Shown piece by piece: positions 58,285 to 64,000 of a stretch of 64,000 nt of DNA. The DNA comes from Paenibacillus tengchongensis. Its GTDB lineage: Bacteria; Bacillota; Bacilli; Paenibacillales; Paenibacillaceae. The stretch's first letter is position 1, and each line of letters opens with the position of its first letter. The notes under the pieces were generated by a model. It made no database searches, was not told where the DNA came from, and saw only the letters and a list, made by a program, of their open reading frames with translations. The position numbers and the translations under genes were made by a program. Location: assembly GCF_008973665.1 (NCBI RefSeq), contig NZ_WACP01000009.1:219171-283170 (forward strand), in the 5' to 3' direction.

Positions 58285-59529
58285 TCAGGACGGATCCAGC
58301 GGATTCGCAATGATTCCAAGGAACAGCCAGACTCCGCTCGCCCAATCTTCGATAGCAAAGAGAAACGGACGGTTCACTTTCATTTCAAAAGGCTCCTCCT
58401 CCGGCGCTGCACCTCCTACAAGCAAACCGGCCAGTGTGGCGGCCGCACCCTCCGTGCCTTGTTCATCGACATGAATGAAGGTCTTATGAAGGATGCAGTC
58501 GATGTAGATGGGGTCTGCTAGCTGGACCAGCTCCGAGAAATCCCCCTTTTTCGGGCTAAATGCCCGCTCCACTCCCAGCGCCTGCACCGATTCCCGCAAA
58601 TCCGCAGCAAAGCTGGCCGAGAACCTCGGCAGGATCAGTCTACCTTGTTTGCTTTCCATTCGCTGGGCCTCAGGAATCTCTCCCCGCATCATCTGCCGCT
58701 GTATATCCTCTACCGAGGAATGCTCCCCAGGCAGCAGAACCAGCATTCCCAACCCTCTACTGCTGAAGGGAATGCGGACGGCTTGCCAGTCTGCGGTTTC
58801 CGCGTACATATACACAGTTCCTTGCTGCATCATCATTGCCTGGACAGCGGTTCCGTCTTCCAACGTAAATTCACCCGCTGCTGTAAGCTGCTCCGGGAAA
58901 GCCTCCTTCCAGGCGGCAGAAAAGTAAAGCGCATTCAGCAATACGGCCGCCGGATTGGTGGTGAATGGAGTATCCAGCAGTTCAGTGATTTTGTCCTCCG
59001 TGTGGTCCGATACCCACCGGTTAATGTCTGCAACCGTCTGGTCACTGGACAAGTCGGCAGTGTGGACCGAAGCAGAATAGTTATCGCCTACCAGCTCCTT
59101 ATAAGACCCCAGCAGCTTCAGCCCCTTTTGGCCCCATACTGAGTTCGCTGTTTTCAGCTCAGCCCCGTCTCCCCACTTCTCAAACGATTCAAACAGGTTT
59201 CGGTGGTTATTGTTCATCACCTCCCGCTCATCCGGTGCGTAGCCGAGCAGCTTGCCCAATTCCCCGGCCGTTTCTCCGGCAGCGCCGTTATAGGCAAGCG
59301 CCAGCGCTGTGTAAATGCTGTAAGGTGAAATGATAAGATTCCCCTGCTTCTCCTGCCGCAATTCATCTAGCACCTGTATTCCCATACTGTTAATGTGCCG
59401 GGCAAGTCCGTTTCCCGCCTGCTCCGCATGAATCCCATCCGCTGGCGCAGCCGGGGAGGAAGGGCCGGATCCGCAGCTTGCCAGCAGAAGAATTAAGGGT
59501 ACCGCCAAAATATTCTGTATCAGCTTCAA
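58285..59529 (-). CDS. Lipoprotein serpin (serine protease inhibitor)
   Basis: 414 aa. TTG at 59529 (9 nt after AAGGAG) gives a short lipoprotein signal peptide with lipobox LLASC, so the serpin is surface-anchored. Full serpin fold: NLIISPYSIYTALALAYNGAAGETAGEL, ALYFSAAWKEAFP, LPRFSASFAADLRESVQALGV. The hinge EQGTEGAAATLAGLLVGG has the small residues needed for loop insertion, so it should be inhibitory. By the usual P17 count, P1 falls near the VGG end of the loop (Val/Gly), suggesting elastase- or subtilisin-like targets. Ends NRPFLFAIEDWASGVWLFLG. Confidence 0.94.
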   Translation of the reverse strand: MKLIQNILAVPLILLLASCGSGPSSPAAPADGIHAEQAGNGLARHINSMGIQVLDELRQEKQGNLIISPYSIYTALALAYNGAAGETAGELGKLLGYAPDEREVMNNNHRNLFESFEKWGDGAELKTANSVWGQKGLKLLGSYKELVGDNYSASVHTADLSSDQTVADINRWVSDHTEDKITELLDTPFTTNPAAVLLNALYFSAAWKEAFPEQLTAAGEFTLEDGTAVQAMMMQQGTVYMYAETADWQAVRIPFSSRGLGMLVLLPGEHSSVEDIQRQMMRGEIPEAQRMESKQGRLILPRFSASFAADLRESVQALGVERAFSPKKGDFSELVQLADPIYIDCILHKTFIHVDEQGTEGAAATLAGLLVGGAAPEEEPFEMKVNRPFLFAIEDWASGVWLFLGIIANPLDPS

Positions 59530-59717
59530 TTCTGTTATCTCCTTCCTCATTTATGTACAGGTAAAAATTTACTGGGCTCTTTTATCATAACGCATTTATT
59601 TGTATGATGAGAGATGTTCCATGTGAAATTGTTTCAAAACTTATCTTTCCAGGCCATCATTTGCTATACTCAATAATAGTGAAACCAAGCCAATACTGAA
59701 CAAAGGGGACAACCTTG

Positions 59718-60911
59718 ATGATTATTCAGCCAAAAACACGCGGCTTTATCTGCACCACCGCCCATCCGGCAGGATGTGCCAAGCAGGTTCAGCAGCAGAT
59801 TGACTATGTTAAAGAGCAAGCACCACTGAATGGACCCGCGAATGTACTCGTTATCGGCGCATCGACCGGATATGGACTCGCTTCCCGGATCACTGCTGCT
59901 TTCGGTGCCGGTGCGAACACCATCGGCGTCTATTTCGACAAGGCTGCAGAAGGCAGCCGCACCGCCTCGGCAGGCTGGTATAACTCTGCGGCGTTTGAAC
60001 GCGAGGCGGCCAAGCTGGGCCGCAAATCGCACAGTATTGTCGGAGATGCCTTCTCCAATGAGATTAAGGCCAAGACCATCGAGCTGATCAAAGCCGAATA
60101 CGGCTCCATTGATCTCCTGGTGTACAGTGTAGCGTCACCGCGCCGTACGCATCCGGTTACCGGAGAGACGTTCTCTTCCGTAATCAAGCCTGTAGGCGAA
60201 GCCTACTCCAACAAAACGCTGAACTTCCACACAGGCGAGGTGTCCACAGCGACTATTGAACCGGCAACGGACGATGAAGTCCGCCAGACCATTGGCGTTA
60301 TGGGCGGCGAGGACTGGGGGATGTGGATCACGCAGCTGCAGGAGGCAGGGGTATTGGCCGAAGGGGCTACCACCGTCGCTTATTCCTATATCGGGCCCGA
60401 AGTAACCCATCCTATTTACAAAGAAGGTACGATCGGTCAAGCCAAGAACGATCTGGAGAAGACGGCCATCGCCCTTAATGAGCAGCTTGGCGCTAGCGGC
60501 GGGCGAGCTTTCGTCTCCGTCAACAAGGCTCTGGTTACCCAGTCCAGCGCAGCTATTCCGGTTGTACCACTGTATATTTCAGCACTCTACAAGGTGATGA
60601 AGGAAAAGGGACTGCATGAGAACTGCATCCAGCAAATGTACCGCCTATTCGCGGAGCATCTGTATACCGGCGAAGCGGCTGCTGCCAACAGCAGCCACCT
60701 GATCCGTATCGACGATTGGGAAATGCGCGAGGATGTGCAGGAAGAAGTCATGCGCCGCTGGAGTGAGCTGAGTACGGACAATGCTTCCGAGCTGACCGAC
60801 CTTGAGGGCTACCGCGAGGATTTCTTCAACCTGTTCGGCTTCCAGACGGCAGGCGTGGATTACGAAGCCGATACCGATCCTGCGGTGGAGATTGTGAACT
60901 TGGTGGAATAA
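59718..60911 (+). CDS. fabV: FabV, trans-2-enoyl-ACP/CoA reductase
   Basis: 397 aa, ATG at 59718 after AAAGGGGAC; a TTG one codon upstream is also possible. MIIQPKTRGFICTTAHPAGC is the FabV start; the NADH site is VLVIGASTGYGLASR. The catalytic Y-x8-K is seen in YKEGTIGQAKND. GEDWGMWITQL and the C-terminal FNLFGFQTAGVDYEAD region complete the family. It catalyses the last reduction of fatty acid elongation and is poorly inhibited by triclosan. Most Bacilli use FabI or FabL, so a FabV here may be an extra isozyme. Monocistronic. Confidence 0.95.
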   Translation: MIIQPKTRGFICTTAHPAGCAKQVQQQIDYVKEQAPLNGPANVLVIGASTGYGLASRITAAFGAGANTIGVYFDKAAEGSRTASAGWYNSAAFEREAAKLGRKSHSIVGDAFSNEIKAKTIELIKAEYGSIDLLVYSVASPRRTHPVTGETFSSVIKPVGEAYSNKTLNFHTGEVSTATIEPATDDEVRQTIGVMGGEDWGMWITQLQEAGVLAEGATTVAYSYIGPEVTHPIYKEGTIGQAKNDLEKTAIALNEQLGASGGRAFVSVNKALVTQSSAAIPVVPLYISALYKVMKEKGLHENCIQQMYRLFAEHLYTGEAAAANSSHLIRIDDWEMREDVQEEVMRRWSELSTDNASELTDLEGYREDFFNLFGFQTAGVDYEADTDPAVEIVNLVE

Positions 60912-60943
60912 ACAAACATACATTTTTAGTCAGAGTGTAAAGT

Positions 60944-60984
60944 ATGCAGAAGAGGCTGACCCCTGGGGCCAGCCTCTTCTGCAT
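60944..60984. terminator. Hairpin after fabV
   Basis: ATGCAGAAGAGGCTG pairs with CAGCCTCTTCTGCAT (15 bp) around an 11-nt loop. No T-run follows on the plus strand, so termination may be partial. Confidence 0.6.
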
Positions 60985-61061
60985 GTAATAATGGAGCGCA
61001 ACTTTATTCATACGGCAGCGTCTTATCGCTAATAAAGAATTAAGATGTATGGAGGATCACA

Positions 61062-61574
61062 ATGAGAACGCAGACGTATATTGGCGGAATTATTCTGTTA
61101 CTGGCCCTTTGCGTGGGTTGTTCCGGAGAAAAGTCCGGTCCCGCCAGTCCCCTTGCTCCTACAGCTATTGGCACTGCGGAATCCAATCCGCAGAACAAAG
61201 ACGGGTTTAAAGCGGAACTATCATTGGATGTGCAGTCGTATCAAGATCAACTAAAGACCAACGACCTCCCTGTCCTTGAGGTACTCGAACAGAATCTCAC
61301 TGCACTGGTTGATCATGATCATACGCTTTTCCGGTCCGGGTTCGTTAATAACCAATTGGCGGATGCTATGGAGGTCTACTACAGCGATCAATATCAATAT
61401 AAGTTCACTGCCATCGAAAGTATTGAGCAGAATCTGCAAATCAAGAATCAAGTGCATATCACTGTACTTGGCGAACGTTATGATACACACACCGATATAA
61501 CAGAAGAGGTCAAAATGATGTACGCCATCCGGCGATCCGACCAAGGAGTATGGACGATTTATACTATTGATTAA
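61062..61574 (+). CDS. Hypothetical lipoprotein (170 aa)
   Basis: ATG after GGAGGATCACA. A signal peptide (GGIILLLALCVGC) ends in a lipobox with Cys at the -3 position, somewhat atypical. The mature part is mostly acidic and polar. YKFTAIESIEQNLQIKNQVHITVLG and the tail WTIYTID suggest a compact beta-rich domain. I do not recognise a family. It lies between fabV and the convergent tRNA operon, which shares its terminator. Confidence 0.75.
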   Translation: MRTQTYIGGIILLLALCVGCSGEKSGPASPLAPTAIGTAESNPQNKDGFKAELSLDVQSYQDQLKTNDLPVLEVLEQNLTALVDHDHTLFRSGFVNNQLADAMEVYYSDQYQYKFTAIESIEQNLQIKNQVHITVLGERYDTHTDITEEVKMMYAIRRSDQGVWTIYTID

Positions 61575-61576
61575 GC

Positions 61577-61625
61577 CAAAAAGAGCTTATGAATTGCACG
61601 AAGGCAATTTCATAAGCTCTTGTAA
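61577..61625. terminator. Bidirectional terminator of the lipoprotein gene and the tRNA operon
   Basis: AAGAGCTTATGAA-TTGC pairs with GCAA-TTTCATAAGCTCTT. T-runs stand on both sides (five T on the minus strand), so both convergent transcripts can end here. Confidence 0.8.
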
Positions 61626-61651
61626 ATTACACATTAATATAAAGAATGAAG

Positions 61652-61728
61652 TGGCGCGCCCTGAGAGATTCGAACTCCCGACCTTTTGATTCGTAGTCAA
61701 ACGCTCTATCCAGCTGAGCTAAGGGCGC
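61652..61728 (-). tRNA. tRNA-Arg (anticodon ACG)
   Basis: 77 nt with encoded CCA. Anticodon loop CTACGAA, acceptor GCGCCCT pairing with AGGGCGC, T-arm GTTCGAATC. Last tRNA of the operon. Confidence 0.95.
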
Positions 61729-61733
61729 AATTA

Positions 61734-61808
61734 TGGAGCGGACGACGGGAATCGAACCCGCGACCCTCGCCTTGGCAAGGCGATGCTCTACCGCTGAGCC
61801 ACGTCCGC
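61734..61808 (-). tRNA. tRNA-Gly (anticodon GCC)
   Basis: 75 nt with encoded CCA. Anticodon loop TTGCCAA, acceptor GCGGACG with CGTCCGC. Confidence 0.96.
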
Positions 61809-61843
61809 ATGCGGTAACTAGTGATACAACTTTAATGAAAGAA

Positions 61844-61920
61844 TGGCGGAACCGACGGGATTCGAACCCGCGGTCTCCTGCGTGACAGGCAGGCATGTTA
61901 GGCCTCTACACCACGGTTCC
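61844..61920 (-). tRNA. tRNA-Asp (anticodon GTC)
   Basis: 77 nt with encoded CCA. Anticodon loop CTGTCAC, acceptor GGAACCG with CGGTTCC. Confidence 0.96.
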
Positions 61921-61957
61921 GCGATTTAAACTTCACTCTCCAACCCAGTGGAGATAA

Positions 61958-62031
<74 letters not shown>

Positions 62032-62060
62032 TCAGTAAAAGAATAGCTATTAAATTCTGC

Positions 62061-62136
62061 TGGTGGAGGCTGAGGGGTTCGAACCCCCGACCCTCTGCTT
62101 GTAAGGCAGATGCTCTCCCAGCTGAGCTAAGCCTCC
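62061..62136 (-). tRNA. tRNA-Val (anticodon TAC)
   Basis: 76 nt with encoded CCA. Anticodon loop CTTACAA, acceptor GGAGGCT with AGCCTCC. Confidence 0.96.
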
Positions 62137-62206
62137 ATTGAAGAAGCAACTTAATGATCATAACATGTTTTTATTCAAAAAGCAAATCTTATTTTAAGAA
62201 TAAGAG

Positions 62207-62278
62207 TGACCCGTATGGGATTCGAACCCATGTTACCTCCGTGAAAGGGAGGTGTCTTAACCCCTTGACCAACGGGCC
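62207..62278 (-). tRNA. tRNA-Glu (anticodon TTC)
   Basis: 72 nt, CCA not encoded. Anticodon loop CTTTCAC, acceptor GGCCCGT with ACGGGTC (one G-U pair). First tRNA of the operon, 23 bp after the predicted transcript start. Confidence 0.95.
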
Positions 62279-62307
62279 TTATGTAATATCTTTTAGCAAC
62301 AAATAAG

Positions 62308-62336
62308 ATTATATCAACTATAGGGAAATAATGCAA
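62308..62336 (-). promoter_or_regulatory. Sigma-A promoter of the tRNA operon
   Basis: On the minus strand TTGCAT (62336-62331), 17 bp, TATAAT (62313-62308). It gives the six tRNAs a promoter independent of the rRNA operon. Confidence 0.85.
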
Positions 62337-62375
62337 CAGTTTTTTTCGAGAGTATTTCTTAATTGCTTGGCCTTA

Positions 62376-62909
62376 CTAAGTATCAGTCGGCAACAGATCT
62401 ATATTTATTAATGCTGCAATTGCCTCGGCAACCTGAGGGATAGTTAATTTCTCCGTATATAGGCGCGGAAGGAATAGCTCATGCTCAAAGCCTGCAAGGC
62501 ATCTGTCAATCTGTCTGGCCGGCCAGCAGTCCACCTCCTCTCCTCGGGCGATTAACCGTTCTAGAAGCATTTCACGGGGCACATAGAGAGTAATTGTGTG
62601 AACAGTCACTGCCTGCTCCCGCAATCTCCCGATGATCTCATGATAATACCCGGGATCCGTAATGGTCATAGGGGCAATCACCACTCCAGGAAAATTCAAG
62701 GCAATTTCATGCAGCATCGAATTATTAATTTCCCGCCACAGTCTATGGTCCTGAAAATCATCTTTAATCATTGCAGCAGGAAGGTTCTCCCGAATATAAT
62801 AACCTGCGTTTTCAGGATCAAACATATAGGAACCGGGAATTCTTCGATGAAGCTCCTGCGCAGCCGAAGTCTTGCCTGCTCCAAATGCGCCATTGATCCA
62901 TATTATCAT
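62376..62909 (-). CDS. tmrB: TmrB-like P-loop protein (tunicamycin-resistance family)
   Basis: 177 aa, ATG at 62909 after TTTTAGGAGAGACTGTAAT; longer frames run into the 5S rRNA gene and are not used. MIIWINGAFGAGKTSAAQEL is nearly the B. subtilis TmrB start, with the P-loop GAFGAGKT. DDFQDHRLWREINNSML, VIAPMTITDPGYYHEIIGRLR and ARQIDRCLAGFEHELF also match TmrB. TmrB binds ATP and tunicamycin and gives resistance. It sits between 5S rRNA and the tRNA operon with only about 45 bp to the 5S terminator, so it may be read by rRNA-operon read-through or a weak promoter at that terminator. Confidence 0.9.
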   Translation of the reverse strand: MIIWINGAFGAGKTSAAQELHRRIPGSYMFDPENAGYYIRENLPAAMIKDDFQDHRLWREINNSMLHEIALNFPGVVIAPMTITDPGYYHEIIGRLREQAVTVHTITLYVPREMLLERLIARGEEVDCWPARQIDRCLAGFEHELFLPRLYTEKLTIPQVAEAIAALINIDLLPTDT

Positions 62910-62953
62910 ATTACAGTCTCTCCTAAAACGCATAATTCTTCTTAGTGAATCAC

Positions 62954-62988
62954 AAAAGACCATTGCTGAATAATCAACAATGGTCTTC
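62954..62988 (-). terminator. Terminator of the rRNA operon (after 5S)
   Basis: AAGACCATTGTTGA pairs with TCAGCAATGGTCTT around a TTAT-containing loop, TTTTG following, directly after the 5S gene. Confidence 0.85.
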
Positions 62989-62991
62989 AGT

Positions 62992-63108
62992 GCTTGGCGG
63001 CGTCCTACTCTCCCAGGACCCTTCGGTCCAAGTACCATCGGCGCTGGAGGGCTTAACGGTCGTGTTCGGGATGGGTACGCGTGGAACCCCTCCGCCATCG
63101 CCACCAAA
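62992..63108 (-). rRNA. 5S rRNA
   Basis: 117 nt. It begins TTTGGTGGCGATGGCGGAGG and ends GACGCCGCCAAGC, with the invariant CCGAACACGACCGTTAAGCC core. Typical Bacilli 5S length. Confidence 0.97.
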
Positions 63109-63324
63109 CGGGCATCTGCGGTGCAAATGCATAATTCAGGTTTCAGCATCGCCAAATGCTGAAAGCAATCCTATATTAATCCGGCCGCTTGGACCACATT
63201 AATACCCTTCTTGCTCCCTGAAAACTGGATCGAAACGAATTTGTGTTTTAGATTTACTGGGGCCCCCGCAAAGTACTCGGAATCGGCTTCGTCAGCTTTT
63301 TCTTCACTTTGTGGGGATTCTTTT
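63109..63324 (-). other. 23S-5S intergenic spacer
   Basis: 216 bp. It includes the conserved GATCCAGTTTTCAGGGAGC motif found in Paenibacillus/Bacillus rRNA spacers (processing or antitermination region). No tRNA genes in it. Confidence 0.7.

Positions 63325-64000
<676 letters not shown>

Noticed and set aside
62910..63155. N-terminal extension of the tmrB-like protein into the 5S rRNA
   Set aside because: The first 80 codons read through the terminator and 5S gene; the TmrB start MIIWING with a ribosome site is at 62909.

Overview
The window is a chromosome segment from a spore-forming Bacillota bacterium, most likely Paenibacillus or a close relative. Four things point there. AGGAGG ribosome sites often sit in front of TTG or GTG starts. 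Sporulation genes (spoVB, bofC, a SpoIID/LytB protein) are present. The gene order matches the Bacillus subtilis block bofC-ruvAB-queA-tgt-yajC-spoVB-comN-secDF-recJ-apt-relA-dtd-hisS-aspS-tcdA-rarA-cymR-mnmA. Secreted cellulases and a GH115 enzyme, typical of Paenibacillus, are also found. The genus is inferred from gene content and style; no alignment was run.

Layout. 1-3.7 kb: the end of a GH115 alpha-glucuronidase gene, an SRAP abasic-site protein, and two tandem paralogues of unknown family. 3.8-10 kb: a five-gene peptide-type ABC importer (binding protein, two permeases, two ATPases) with a clear sigma-A promoter and a hairpin after the binding-protein gene. 10.2-12.3 kb: a small membrane protein, cymR, and divergent mnmA. 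12.5-18.2 kb: a secreted GH9-GH48 cellulase pair with shared Fn3 and CBM3 modules. 18.6-20.7 kb: a two-gene FluC fluoride channel downstream of rarA. 20.8-28.2 kb: accessory genes (CD3324-type HTH protein, overlapping small ORF, remnant of a possible holin-like toxin locus, chemoreceptor, HelD, NCS2 purine permease, YdeI-like protein).

28.2-57.2 kb is the conserved housekeeping block, mostly on the minus strand: tcdA, aspS, hisS (T-box controlled), two stress-type genes, dtd, relA, apt, recJ, a CDF-family protein with an unusual metal site, secF, secD, comN, yajC, tgt, queA, SpoIID/LytB, ruvB, ruvA and ruvC. Plus-strand genes in it include uraA, spoVB, a TIGR04086 protein and a PAP2 protein. 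bofC, a lipoprotein serpin, plus-strand fabV and a small lipoprotein follow. 61.6-64 kb: six tRNA genes with their own promoter (Glu-Val-fMet-Asp-Gly-Arg), a tmrB-like gene, 5S rRNA and the 3' end of 23S rRNA, all on the minus strand.

How they work together: the left third handles plant polysaccharide breakdown (GH115, GH9, GH48) and import. The rest supports translation (T-box hisS-aspS, mnmA, tcdA, queA/tgt, dtd, tRNAs), recombination repair (ruvABC, recJ, rarA, SRAP), secretion (secDF, yajC), stringent response and nucleobase salvage (relA, apt, uraA, NCS2), and sporulation. I found no CRISPR array, prophage or insertion sequence. The least explained parts are the 2.7-3.7 kb paralogues, the 21.0-21.6 kb small-ORF cluster, the gene-free 32.6-32.9 kb interval with a palindrome and a strong terminator, the CDF protein lacking metal ligands, and tmrB lodged between 5S rRNA and the tRNA operon.
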